Of a stretch of 64,000 nucleotides of DNA, positions 16,307 to 24,498 are shown one piece after another. Both the position numbers and the translations under genes were made by a program. The number at the start of each line of letters is the position of its first letter. The stretch's first letter is position 1. Source of the stretch: Chloroflexota bacterium (GTDB taxonomy: Bacteria; Chloroflexota; Anaerolineae; UBA4142); the NCBI GenBank assembly GCA_016215025.1, contig JACRMI010000150.1:1-64000 (forward strand). The letters are read 5' to 3'. The notes under the pieces were generated by a model that was given only the letters and a program-made list of their open reading frames with translations, had not been told where the DNA came from and did not search any database.

Positions 16307-17119
16307 ATGCCAGAACTAGGCGATGGAGTCCAGCTGCATGTCGACGCGATTCAAATGGCGTTTGGCGGTGTGGCTGCGCTCAGGGGTGTCAGCATTCAAG
16401 TTCGGCGCGGTGAAATTTTCTCCATTATCGGTCCCAACGGCGCGGGTAAGACCGTTCTCCTCAACTGCATCAGCGGTTTGTATCGTCCTCAGCGTGGCAA
16501 AATTTTCTTCGATGGTCACGACATTACGTCTCTTCGTCCTTACCAGCGCGCTCGCCTCGGAATCTCTCGATCCTTTCAGAAAATTGAACTCTTTCGCGGC
16601 ATGACCGTCCTCGATAATATTCGACTCGGACGGCATATTCACATGCATACCGATTTGCTGCACGGCGGAATCTATCTTGGTCGCGCGGCGAAAGAGGAAA
16701 TCGCCAATCGCGATTTTATCGAACGCGAGATAATCGATCTGCTCGAAATCGCGCACATTCGTAACAAAGTCGTCGGCATGTTGCCGTACGGTTTGCAAAA
16801 GCGCGTCGAGCTGGCGCGCGCGCTCGCGTTGCAGCCAAAAATTTTGCTGCTCGATGAACCGATGGCGGGACTGAATCTTGAAGAAGTCGAAGACATGGCA
16901 CGCTTTATCCTCGATGTGAACGAAGACAAGAAATGGCAAGTGACCTGCGTCCTGGTCGAACACGACATGGGCGTCGTCATGGACATTTCGAATCACGTTG
17001 CCGTGTTGAATTTTGGCGAAAAGATTGCCGATGACACGCCGGAACAAGTTCAGAACGACGAGCGCGTCACTCATGCCTATCTCGGAGAGAAAGAGGACTT
17101 GTATGTCACGCGGCGGTAA
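16307..17119 (+). CDS. livG: Branched-chain-type ABC transporter ATP-binding protein (LivG-like)
   Basis: A 270-residue ABC ATPase of the LivG type. Walker A is GPNGAGKT, and the LivG-specific GISRSFQKIELFRGMTVLDNI and the switch VEHDMGVVMDISN are present. The signature is unusual: MLPYGLQKRVELARAL with PYGLQ in place of the usual SGGQ-type motif, as is common in LivG. The start ATG 16307 has AAGGGGG just upstream, and an in-frame GTG at 16292 is possible. It overlaps the acyl-CoA synthetase gene by 17 bases. With LivH, LivM, the binding protein and LivF it forms a complete importer. Confidence 0.85.
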   Translation: MPELGDGVQLHVDAIQMAFGGVAALRGVSIQVRRGEIFSIIGPNGAGKTVLLNCISGLYRPQRGKIFFDGHDITSLRPYQRARLGISRSFQKIELFRGMTVLDNIRLGRHIHMHTDLLHGGIYLGRAAKEEIANRDFIEREIIDLLEIAHIRNKVVGMLPYGLQKRVELARALALQPKILLLDEPMAGLNLEEVEDMARFILDVNEDKKWQVTCVLVEHDMGVVMDISNHVAVLNFGEKIADDTPEQVQNDERVTHAYLGEKEDLYVTRR

Positions 17120-19052
17120 CGAAAAAAAGAGCGCGCCCGAAATAACAATTACACACGATCTCACTATTCCCAAAGTCTTTGTTCAATCGGTGGCAAAGTA
17201 CGGCAGCAAGGTCGCCATGCGCGAAAAAGAATATGGCATCTGGCGACCGCTGACGTGGACGGAATATCTTGATCGCGTCAAAGCGATCACCCTGGGTCTA
17301 GTCGCTATGGGTTTGCAGCGCGGCGACAAAGTTGCGCTTATCGGCGACAATCGTCCCGAAGGTTTGTGGGCAGAGATGGCAACGCTGTGCGCGGGTGGCG
17401 TCGCCGTTTGGCTTTATCAAGAATCGCTCATCGATGAAGTGCAATTCATCGTCGATCATTCCGATGCAAAATTTATTATCGGCGAAGGTCAAGAAGAAGT
17501 TGACAAAGCGCTCGCGATCCAAGACAAATGTCCTAAGCTCAAGCAAGTTATCTGGGATGATCCGAAAGGTCTCCGTCGCTACGATGATCCGATCCTAACG
17601 AGTCTCGACAAGGTGATGGAACGCGGGCGCGTGATTGATCACACGGAACCTCATCGATTCGATGAATTGGTAAAGATGGGCGGCGGTGAAGATGTCGCGC
17701 TCTTGTTCTACACCTCCGGTACAACGTCGGCTCCGAAGGGCGCGCTGCTCACGCATTGGAATATGCTCAAGATGGGGCAAAATCTTTTGCGCGTCGACCC
17801 CGCTTTTGAATCTGATAATTTTGTTTCGTTCTTGCCCTTTGCTTGGATCGGCGAGCAAATGATGTCGATCTCGTGCGGCATTCAAGCTGGGTTCACGATC
17901 AATTTTCCCGAAGAACCCGAATCGTCATTGGAAGATTTGCGCGAGATTGCGCCGCACATGATGTTCTCGTCCTCGCGGCTCTACGAGCAAATGGTGCGCG
18001 GCATGCAAGTCAAATACGCCGACTCGACCTGGGCAAAGCGCAAGCTGTACGAATGGGGACTGAACGTCGGTTATGAAATAGCTGACCGCAAGTTCGATAA
18101 AAAGCCGATCAGCCTGATGCTGCAAGCGCAAGGGAAGTTTGCCGATGCGTTGATTCAGCGTACGTTGCGCGATCATCTGGGATTGGCGCGCATTCGCAAT
18201 GCGTACACCGGCGGTTCTGCCATCGGTCCCGATCATTTTCGATTCTTCCACGCGATTGGTGTCAACCTCAAACAGATTTACGGGCAGACCGAAATTGCAG
18301 GTATCTCGGTCTTGCATCGCACCGATGATGTGAAACTCGATACGGTTGGCAAGCCGATTCCCGAAACCGAAATCAAGATTGCGGAGGACGGCGAGATTCT
18401 GTCGAAGAGTCCGGCCGTGTTCAAGGGCTATTACAAGAACGATGAAGCGACCGCCAAGACGTTGAAAGATGGCTGGCTTCATTCCGGCGACAATGGCTTT
18501 ATCGACGATAACGGTCACCTCGTTTTCTTTGATCGCTCGAAAGATATTATGGTCTTGAGCGACAAGCGCAAGTTCTCGCCGGTCTTTGCCGAGAGTCGAT
18601 TGAAATTTAGTCCGTACATCAAAGACGCGTGGATCATCGGACATGAGCGATCGTGTGTCACCGCCGTCATCTGCATCGATTATGGTGTAACGGGACGCTG
18701 GGCAGAAAGCAAAGGTATCGCGTACACAAGTTACCAAGAATTATCGCAAGAGCCGCGCGTGCTCGAACTCGTGCAAAAAGCGGTCGAGCAGGTGAATAAG
18801 AGTTTGCCGGAAACCGCGCGCGTGCGACGCTTCGTCAACATGTTCAAGGAATTTGATGCGGACGATGACGAACTGACGCGTACGAAAAAAATTCGCCGCG
18901 GCTTTCTCGAAGAACGCTACAAGCTCATTGTCGATGCGCTGTACAGCTCCATGAAAGAAGTGCGCTTCAACACGGTCATCAACTATGAAGATGGTCGCGT
19001 CCAGAATATTGATACGTTGTTGAAGATCGTGGATGTAGCGCAAGGTAAGTAG
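17103..19052 (+). CDS. AMP-binding long-chain-type acyl-CoA synthetase
   Basis: A 649-residue adenylate-forming ligase that would convert a carboxylic acid to its CoA thioester with ATP. The P-loop-like motif is LLFYTSGTTSAPKGALLTH, followed by YGQTEIAG and the hinge region DGWLHSGDNGFIDDNGHLVFFDRSKD. The length and the long linker suit the FACL/ACSBG branch, though the chain length cannot be told. The start ATG 17103 has GAGGA upstream and gives the family N-terminus. An in-frame ATG at 17013 lies inside livG. Its place between livG and livH suggests that it activates the acid brought in by this importer. Confidence 0.85.
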   Translation: MSRGGNEKKSAPEITITHDLTIPKVFVQSVAKYGSKVAMREKEYGIWRPLTWTEYLDRVKAITLGLVAMGLQRGDKVALIGDNRPEGLWAEMATLCAGGVAVWLYQESLIDEVQFIVDHSDAKFIIGEGQEEVDKALAIQDKCPKLKQVIWDDPKGLRRYDDPILTSLDKVMERGRVIDHTEPHRFDELVKMGGGEDVALLFYTSGTTSAPKGALLTHWNMLKMGQNLLRVDPAFESDNFVSFLPFAWIGEQMMSISCGIQAGFTINFPEEPESSLEDLREIAPHMMFSSSRLYEQMVRGMQVKYADSTWAKRKLYEWGLNVGYEIADRKFDKKPISLMLQAQGKFADALIQRTLRDHLGLARIRNAYTGGSAIGPDHFRFFHAIGVNLKQIYGQTEIAGISVLHRTDDVKLDTVGKPIPETEIKIAEDGEILSKSPAVFKGYYKNDEATAKTLKDGWLHSGDNGFIDDNGHLVFFDRSKDIMVLSDKRKFSPVFAESRLKFSPYIKDAWIIGHERSCVTAVICIDYGVTGRWAESKGIAYTSYQELSQEPRVLELVQKAVEQVNKSLPETARVRRFVNMFKEFDADDDELTRTKKIRRGFLEERYKLIVDALYSSMKEVRFNTVINYEDGRVQNIDTLLKIVDVAQGK

Positions 19053-19087
19053 ACAGTCTACAGTCGCCAGTCAACAGTCTTCAGTGT
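19053..19087. repeat. Heptamer array (ACAGTCT units)
   Basis: Five tandem 7-bp units follow the synthetase stop: ACAGTCT, ACAGTCG, CCAGTCA, ACAGTCT and TCAGTGT at 19053-19087. It abuts copy B of the TGTCATT element. Confidence 0.75.
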
Positions 19088-19098
19088 GCGGTACAAGG

Positions 19099-19208
19099 TG
19101 TCATTCTGAGGAGCGACTCTAGAAACCTTTTTGGATCTTGAGTGTGCCAGAGCGACGAAGAATCTCACAACATGGAAATAGAGATTCTTCGCTTCGCCCA
19201 GAATGACA
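19099..19208. repeat. TGTCATTCTGAG inverted-repeat element, copy B
   Basis: It begins TGTCATTCTGAG (19099) and ends CAGAATGACA (19208). The inner arms CGAAGAATCTC (19156-19166) and GAGATTCTTCG (19181-19191) are perfect. It is longer than copies A and C because about 30 extra bases lie in the left half. It fills the gap between the synthetase and livH. Confidence 0.7.
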
Positions 19209-19238
19209 TCCTCAATCTGAAAATTCCAAAGGACTCCC

Positions 19239-20144
19239 ATGGAAGTTTTTCTGCAATTGGTCATCACTGGCTTTATGGTCGGCAGCATCTATGCACTTGT
19301 CGCGCTTGGCTGGACGCTGATCTATAAATCATCGGGCGTGCTCAATCTGTCGATGGGTGAGTTGACGCTGACCGGTGCGTACGTGTCGCTCACTTTTTAT
19401 CAATGGGGCTTGCCGTTTCCTATCGCGCTGTTTTTTACCCTAGTCGTTGGGTTGATCTTGGGCTTGATCGTCGAGCGTGTTTTTTTGCGCCCACTCATCG
19501 GCGAGTCTGTGTTGACCGTTATCATGGTGACGGTCGGTATCTCTTTCTTTTTAAAGGGCCTTTTGGGTTTCATCTTTGGAACAGATACGATGGTTTTCAA
19601 TCCGCCGGTTTTTCCTTCCGAACCTATTCGCATGGGTGGTGTCGTCATTGGGCAGGTCTACATTTGGAGTTTTGCGGCGGCATTAGTCTTGCTCCTCATC
19701 TTGGTCGCGTTCTTCAAGTACACGCGCTGGGGCTTGGCGATGCAGGCAACCGCAGACGACGAAATGGCTGCGCTCTCGATTGGCATTAGCGCAAAATTTG
19801 TTTACGCGCTGGCGTGGGCGATTGCGTTTATGGCGTCGGGTGTCGGCGGTGCGTTGTTGGGCAACATCAACGGCGTCAATGTGTCGGTGGGTTATCTGGG
19901 CTTGCTCGTGTTGCCGGCCGTCGTGATGGGCGGCTTGAATTCCGTGCCCGGTGCAATCGTGGGTGGACTCATCGTTGGCTTGCTCCAAAACTTCGCGGGC
20001 GGCTATTTGGACAATCTAACTATTGCCGGACTGACGATTATTCCTGGCGGCGCAAAAGACGTCTTTCCGTTTATCGTGATGACGATCGCGCTGTTGTTTA
20101 AACCGTACGGTCTCTTCGGATGGCAAAGGATCGAAAGAGTTTAA
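19239..20144 (+). CDS. livH: Branched-chain-type ABC transporter permease (LivH-like)
   Basis: A 301-residue membrane protein with about eight hydrophobic segments and the LivH landmarks LVALGWTLIYKSSGVLNLSMGEL near the start, MQATADDEMAALSIGI in the coupling loop, and a Gly-rich end (GGLIVGLLQNF). AAAGGA precedes ATG 19239. It forms the translocation channel with LivM. Confidence 0.88.
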   Translation: MEVFLQLVITGFMVGSIYALVALGWTLIYKSSGVLNLSMGELTLTGAYVSLTFYQWGLPFPIALFFTLVVGLILGLIVERVFLRPLIGESVLTVIMVTVGISFFLKGLLGFIFGTDTMVFNPPVFPSEPIRMGGVVIGQVYIWSFAAALVLLLILVAFFKYTRWGLAMQATADDEMAALSIGISAKFVYALAWAIAFMASGVGGALLGNINGVNVSVGYLGLLVLPAVVMGGLNSVPGAIVGGLIVGLLQNFAGGYLDNLTIAGLTIIPGGAKDVFPFIVMTIALLFKPYGLFGWQRIERV

Positions 20145-20153
20145 AAATTCTGC

Positions 20154-20183
20154 CACAGAAGTACACAGAAACACACTGAAAAA
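20154..20183. repeat. Short tandem repeat with 10-bp period
   Basis: CACAGAAGTA, CACAGAAACA and CACTGAAAAA follow one another at 20154-20183 in the livH-livM gap. Unlike the other arrays in this operon the period is 10 bp. A partial inverse (TTCTGGGTGGTTCAGTGG) follows. Confidence 0.5.
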
Positions 20184-20240
20184 AGAAATTGAATTTCTGG
20201 GTGGTTCAGTGGCTAATCTTGGATTTGAAATGGACTTGAT

Positions 20241-21335
20241 ATGAGCGCAATGCGACTTCCCTCTGGTGTTTATCACGAAACCTATACCCAAGACCATTCA
20301 TGGTGGCAAACGCGATTTGTCTGGCTCCGTATGATCGGGTTGTTCGTCATTTTGTTTTTGGTCGTTCCACAAATTTTTGGCGGCTATGAATTGTCGGTTG
20401 CGAACCGCATCGGTTACACGATTTTGGCGACGCTCGGTGTGCAATTGCTCATTGGCTTTGCGGGACAGGTCACCTTGGGGCACATGGCATTTGTTGCCAT
20501 TGGTTCCTTTACATCGGCGTTGTTTACGTTGAATGTCAACCAAGCATTCCCTGTGTTGGGCGAGATGGGAATAACCTATCCTCTCAGCATGGTTCTCGCG
20601 ATGCTCACGTCGGGAATCTGGTGTGTGATCTTCGGACTGCCCTCCGCGCGCGTCAAAGGTTTTTATCTCATCATGACGACGATGGCGGCACAGTTTATTA
20701 CCGTCGATTTTGTCATCACGCACTATATCAGCCAAGCGGGTGGGCGCGGCATATCCTTTTCGCTTCCGCCGGGCACGATCAAGTTCGGTCCCTGGGCGAT
20801 TCGCACCGACCTTGAAGCCTACTATCTCATGCTGATCCTCGTCATCGTGTCGATCGTTTTCATCGGCAATTTGATGCGCACGCGAATTGGGCGCGCGTGG
20901 ATTGCGATTCGCGATAATGATATTGCTGCCGAAGTGCTAGGTGTCAACGTCGTGCGCTATAAACTGCTCGCGTTTTTTGTCGCGGGAGCGCTGGCGGGGA
21001 TTGCGGGTTCGTTTTGGAATAGCACGCTCTTCGCCGTCAGTCCAGAGTATTTTTCGTTCAGCGAATCGTTATGGCTTGTCGGCGTGGTGCTGATCGGCGG
21101 AATCGGCAGCAATTACGGTACCGTGTTCGGTGCGATCTATCTCACACTCATCGCCGAACTGGTGCAGCCCTCGCTCAAATTTATCTTGCCCGACCTGGCG
21201 CTGAAAACATCGTACGTCAAAGACATGATTTTCGGTTTGTCGATCATTGTCTTTTTGCTACTGGAACCGAAAGGCATTGCTTATCGTTGGTCACGAATCA
21301 AAGACTATATTCATCTCTGGCCGTTTTCTTACTAG
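20241..21335 (+). CDS. livM: Branched-chain-type ABC transporter permease (LivM-like)
   Basis: A 364-residue permease with about nine hydrophobic segments. The LivM hallmarks are GFAGQVTLGHMAFVAIGSFTSAL, the coupling loop RTRIGRAWIAIRDNDIAAEVLGVNV and AGIAGSFWN. The start ATG 20241 has only a weak upstream signal. It partners LivH. Confidence 0.87.
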   Translation: MSAMRLPSGVYHETYTQDHSWWQTRFVWLRMIGLFVILFLVVPQIFGGYELSVANRIGYTILATLGVQLLIGFAGQVTLGHMAFVAIGSFTSALFTLNVNQAFPVLGEMGITYPLSMVLAMLTSGIWCVIFGLPSARVKGFYLIMTTMAAQFITVDFVITHYISQAGGRGISFSLPPGTIKFGPWAIRTDLEAYYLMLILVIVSIVFIGNLMRTRIGRAWIAIRDNDIAAEVLGVNVVRYKLLAFFVAGALAGIAGSFWNSTLFAVSPEYFSFSESLWLVGVVLIGGIGSNYGTVFGAIYLTLIAELVQPSLKFILPDLALKTSYVKDMIFGLSIIVFLLLEPKGIAYRWSRIKDYIHLWPFSY

Positions 21336-21336
21336 C

Positions 21337-21416
21337 TGGAAGTTGGAGGTTAGAAGTTGGAAATTGGAACAGCGCATCGAATCCAACTCTTAATTTCTAA
21401 CTTCCAACTTCCAAAT
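21337..21416. repeat. Facing heptamer arrays (TGGAAGT / TCCAACT units)
   Basis: The left array has TGGAAGT, TGGAGGT, TAGAAGT, TGGAAAT and TGGAACA at 21337-21371. The right array has TCCAACT, CTTAATT, TCTAACT, TCCAACT and TCCAAAT at 21382-21416. The right units are inverses of the left ones, so a long imperfect hairpin can form between livM and the binding-protein gene. Confidence 0.8.
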
Positions 21417-21497
21417 GCAAAGGAGGTGTTTCTTCCACCAACAATTCTTTTGGCAATAGGTTTCAAATTGGCGAGATTCTCTAGGGAGGAGAGGAAC

Positions 21498-22784
21498 ATG
21501 AATTTCAGACGATTATCCATTCTGATGACCTTGGTCATCATTGCTTTGCTGGTGGTCGCATGTGGTGGCGGTGGCGCACCCGCCGTTTCATCATCGAGTG
21601 CGGCCGCGAGCAAAGGCGAAATTTCGCTTGGGTCATTGAACGATCTTACGGGCGCAACTTCAGACGTTGGTAAGGATTATGCGCTCGGCGTGCAAGAAGC
21701 CGTCAAGTACATCAACGAGAACGGTGGCATCAACGGCAAGACGATTAAACTGTCGTTGTACGATTACGGCTACCTCGTCCCAGGCGCAATCACCACTTAC
21801 AAACGATTCCGCGATACCGACAAGGTCGTCGCCGTGCTGGGCTGGGGCACCAATGACACAGTCGCGCTCGCGCCAACGGTGTCGCAAGACAAGATGCCCT
21901 ACGTTTCTGCATCGTATGCCGGTGAATTGACCGATCCAGCGAAGACTCCATACAACTTTTTCGCATCGCCCGATTACTCGACCGCAGCGCGCGCTGCCAT
22001 TACTGTTTGGTACAACGAAGTATGGCTGAAAGATGCGCGCTATGAAGCCGACCGCAAAGCAGGCAAGCCCCGCTTTGTAGCGTTCTACGGCAAAGCGACG
22101 CCATACGCGAGCGCACCCATCAAAGCCATCAAAGAGCAAGCGACCATGCTTGGCTTTGAAGTCGGACCTGACCAAGACGTTCCATTGACGGCGTTGGACA
22201 CCAAATCGCAAGTGCTGGCTGCCAAAGATTTCAAACCGCATTTGGTTTGGCACGGCGATACCGTCAACGGCGTCGCGACTGCGCTGAAAGACGCCAAGGC
22301 GCTCGGTCTCGGTGCTGATCACATCGTGAACACGTACGGCTTTGACGAAAATCTGCCCAAGCTCGTCGGCGATGCAGCAGAGGGCGTGATGGGTATCGCT
22401 CCGACCGCGTACTATGGTGAGAATGTGCCGGGCATGGACAAGATCGTGGCGGCGGCAAAGAAATACAATCCCAATACGCCGCAAGAAACGCGCACGATTC
22501 ACACTGTTAAAGCGTGGGCGAACGTGGCGATTATGAAAGCGGCGCTCGAAAAAGCCGATAAGGATGGTAAGCTGAATGGCGAAGGTATCCGCGCCGCTTT
22601 CGAAACTTTCAAGGATTTGGATGTGACCTATGGCGCTGCGCCGATGACGTGGACATCGACCGATCATCGACCAACCAGCTTGGTAAATGTCTATCAGATC
22701 AAGGGTGGCAAATTCGTCAAGGTGCAAACGATCGACATGAAAGCCAAATTCCCGACCGATTGGCCCAAGTGGATTGGCTACTAA
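21498..22784 (+). CDS. ABC transporter substrate-binding lipoprotein (LivK-like)
   Basis: A 428-residue periplasmic-binding-protein type I lipoprotein. The signal ends in VVAC with Cys22 as the lipidation site, followed by a Gly/Ser-rich linker. The mature part shows LGSLNDLTGATSDVGKDYALGVQEAVKYINENGGINGK, characteristic of the LivJ/LivK-like Peripla_BP_6 family. GGGAGGAGAGG stands directly before ATG 21498, the strongest ribosome binding site in the operon, which fits high output. The frame opens further upstream only in the repeat array. The ligand is unknown, and the adjacent acyl-CoA synthetase argues for an organic acid rather than an amino acid. Confidence 0.88.
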   Translation: MNFRRLSILMTLVIIALLVVACGGGGAPAVSSSSAAASKGEISLGSLNDLTGATSDVGKDYALGVQEAVKYINENGGINGKTIKLSLYDYGYLVPGAITTYKRFRDTDKVVAVLGWGTNDTVALAPTVSQDKMPYVSASYAGELTDPAKTPYNFFASPDYSTAARAAITVWYNEVWLKDARYEADRKAGKPRFVAFYGKATPYASAPIKAIKEQATMLGFEVGPDQDVPLTALDTKSQVLAAKDFKPHLVWHGDTVNGVATALKDAKALGLGADHIVNTYGFDENLPKLVGDAAEGVMGIAPTAYYGENVPGMDKIVAAAKKYNPNTPQETRTIHTVKAWANVAIMKAALEKADKDGKLNGEGIRAAFETFKDLDVTYGAAPMTWTSTDHRPTSLVNVYQIKGGKFVKVQTIDMKAKFPTDWPKWIGY

Positions 22785-22787
22785 ACC

Positions 22788-22863
22788 CAGTAATCAGTAA
22801 TCAGTGTTCAGTAATCAGTTGGTTCGATACTGAACACTGGACACTGGACACTGAACACTGACA
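22788..22863. repeat. Facing heptamer arrays (CAGTAAT / ACTGGAC units)
   Basis: The left array has CAGTAAT, CAGTAAT, CAGTGTT, CAGTAAT and CAGTTGG at 22788-22822. The right array has ACTGAAC, ACTGGAC, ACTGGAC, ACTGAAC and ACTGACA at 22829-22863. The right array runs into the ATG of livF, leaving no room for a ribosome binding site. Confidence 0.85.
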
Positions 22864-23666
22864 TGAACAACGGTAACATTCTCAGTCTAAACAATGTTGA
22901 AGTGATGTACCACGAGGTCATCCTCGTGTTGAAAGGCGTGTCGCTGAGTGTGCCGGGCGGTGGCATTGTCGCACTGCTCGGCGCGAACGGCGCAGGCAAG
23001 AGTACGACACTCAAAGCCATCTCGGGCTTGCTCAAGCACGAGAATGGGCGCGTGACCGATGGATCGATAGAGTTCATGGGCAAACGCATCGACCGCAAGT
23101 CCGCCGAAGAAATTTCGCACCAGGGAATTATTCAGGTCATCGAAGGGCGTCGCGTCTTTGAACATCTCACGGTCGAAGAGAACATCAAAGTTGGCGCACA
23201 CCTGAGTAATGCCAGAGTCAAAGACGGACTCGATAAGGTCTATGCTTATTTCCCACGACTCAAGATGATTCGGGATCGCACAGCAGGCTTTTGCAGCGGT
23301 GGCGAACAGCAAATGTTGGTGATGGGGCGCGCGTTGATGACCGCGCCCAAGCTGATGCTGCTCGACGAACCCTCGATGGGGCTGGCGCCATTGCTCATCA
23401 AAGAAATTTTTGAGATCATCACTCGCCTGAATCAAGTGGAACAATTGCCGATTCTGCTGGTTGAGCAAAATGTGAAACTTGCGCTTACGGTGGCAGGCTA
23501 CGGCTATGTGCTCGAGAGCGGACGCATCGTAATGGATGGTTCGGCGGATAAACTGCGCGACAACCCTGACATCAAAGAATTCTACCTGGGTCTTACCGAC
23601 CTTGGCACGCGCAAGAGTTTTCGCGACATCAAACATTACAAGCGCCGCAAGCGATGGCTCACGTAA
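22863..23666 (+). CDS. livF: Branched-chain-type ABC transporter ATP-binding protein (LivF-like)
   Basis: A 267-residue ABC ATPase with Walker A GANGAGKST, the LivF-type QVIEGRRVFEHLTVEENI, the signature CSGGEQQMLVMGRALM, and Walker B LMLLDEPSMGLAP. It is somewhat longer than usual because of a basic tail (KSFRDIKHYKRRKRWLT). It has no ribosome binding site because the heptamer array reaches the ATG, so translation may depend on hairpin-mediated coupling or on another start. An in-frame start further inside would lose the first beta strand. Confidence 0.87.
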   Translation: MNNGNILSLNNVEVMYHEVILVLKGVSLSVPGGGIVALLGANGAGKSTTLKAISGLLKHENGRVTDGSIEFMGKRIDRKSAEEISHQGIIQVIEGRRVFEHLTVEENIKVGAHLSNARVKDGLDKVYAYFPRLKMIRDRTAGFCSGGEQQMLVMGRALMTAPKLMLLDEPSMGLAPLLIKEIFEIITRLNQVEQLPILLVEQNVKLALTVAGYGYVLESGRIVMDGSADKLRDNPDIKEFYLGLTDLGTRKSFRDIKHYKRRKRWLT

Positions 23667-23754
23667 TTTCAGATTTATGATTTCAGGTTTCAGATTGAAA
23701 ACCGATCGGGCATTTGAAACTCTGATTCATAAATTTGAGATTTGAAATCTGAAA
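23667..23754. repeat. Facing heptamer arrays (TTTCAGA / TTTGAAA units)
   Basis: The left array has TTTCAGA, TTTATGA, TTTCAGG and TTTCAGA at 23667-23694. The right array has TTTGAAA, CTCTGAT, TCATAAA, TTTGAGA, TTTGAAA and TCTGAAA at 23713-23754. It lies between livF and the lipoprotein gene. Confidence 0.75.
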
Positions 23755-23777
23755 TTCCTCGGGAGGGAGGAGCACAA

Positions 23778-24428
23778 ATGAAGAAGGTGTTTTTGTTTGT
23801 CTTGTTACTTGTTGTCGTGGTTAGTTTGAGCGCGTGCGCAACCCCAGCGTCCACGACCGCTGAATTAAAGGACCCGACCATTGCGTTGAATACGGTCCAG
23901 GTGCAAGGTTATTTTGCGCCGCCGTGGGCGGGCTGGCCCGGTGCAGTTCCAACACCTACACCGAACCCAAGCGTCATCACACCGACCCAGTACATCGCAT
24001 TCCCTGGTACGATCAGCGTACCACTGGTCGTGGCATTCGTTTGGGACGTTACTAATCCCAATGATGTGCCGGTCACGCTTGAACAAATGAAGTTTACGGT
24101 CGAATTTGAAGCCGCACCGTCCAAGGCCGGCGAATATTTCGCGCTTGCCACGCCGATGGTCTATGAAAAACAATCGATTCCGGGCAAGATGACGAACCAA
24201 GTTCGCGCCGTCGTCGTACTCGATTCGGCTGTCGTGCCAGGCAATCTGGCGGTTACAAGCGGACAGCGGCTTGGCACGCTCAAGTTATCCGGTGCGACAC
24301 TCGTCAAGGACTGGTGGACAAATATTCCAGACTCCAAGTTTGGTATCAAGGCAACGGCTGGGACCGCTGATGTCATGATGGGGTCAACGAAAAAGGTCGT
24401 GACCTTCGAAGGCAAATTCCCAAAGTAA
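23778..24428 (+). CDS. Secreted lipoprotein, LEA/WHy-like
   Basis: A 216-residue lipoprotein. A Lys-Lys signal with a Val-rich core ends in LSAC, followed by a mature domain with FVWDVTNPNDVPVTLEQMKFTVEFE, a pattern like LEA14/WHy beta-sandwich domains. GGGAGGAGG precedes ATG 23778. It is the last gene before the strong terminator and so probably belongs to the liv transcript. It may be an accessory surface protein of the importer, but the function is unknown. Confidence 0.65.
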   Translation: MKKVFLFVLLLVVVVSLSACATPASTTAELKDPTIALNTVQVQGYFAPPWAGWPGAVPTPTPNPSVITPTQYIAFPGTISVPLVVAFVWDVTNPNDVPVTLEQMKFTVEFEAAPSKAGEYFALATPMVYEKQSIPGKMTNQVRAVVVLDSAVVPGNLAVTSGQRLGTLKLSGATLVKDWWTNIPDSKFGIKATAGTADVMMGSTKKVVTFEGKFPK

Positions 24429-24444
24429 CATTTCTGTAGAGCAA

Positions 24445-24482
24445 AAAACTGCGACGCACCTTCGAAGGTGCGTCGCAGTTTT
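24445..24482. terminator. Strong bidirectional hairpin terminator of the liv operon
   Basis: A perfect palindrome runs from AAAACTGCGACGCACCTT to its inverse, with its centre at CCTTCGAAGG. The stem is about 17 bp and is flanked by A-rich and T-rich ends, so it can stop transcription from either side. Confidence 0.85.
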
Positions 24483-24498
24483 CTCTGAGAAAATTCCT

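Noticed and set aside
16316-17173. Long minus-strand frame opposite livG
   Set aside because: It is antisense to a clear ABC ATPase, has no family motifs and no ribosome binding site; its composition is what the complementary strand of the gene gives.
17925-18737. 270-codon minus-strand frame opposite the acyl-CoA synthetase
   Set aside because: It is the shadow of a well-supported gene with all adenylation motifs.
21660-22727. 355-codon minus-strand frame opposite the binding-protein gene
   Set aside because: The plus strand encodes a complete lipoprotein of known family with a strong ribosome binding site.
15094-23754. CRISPR array
   Set aside because: The repeats have 7-bp units without spacers, and there are no cas genes.
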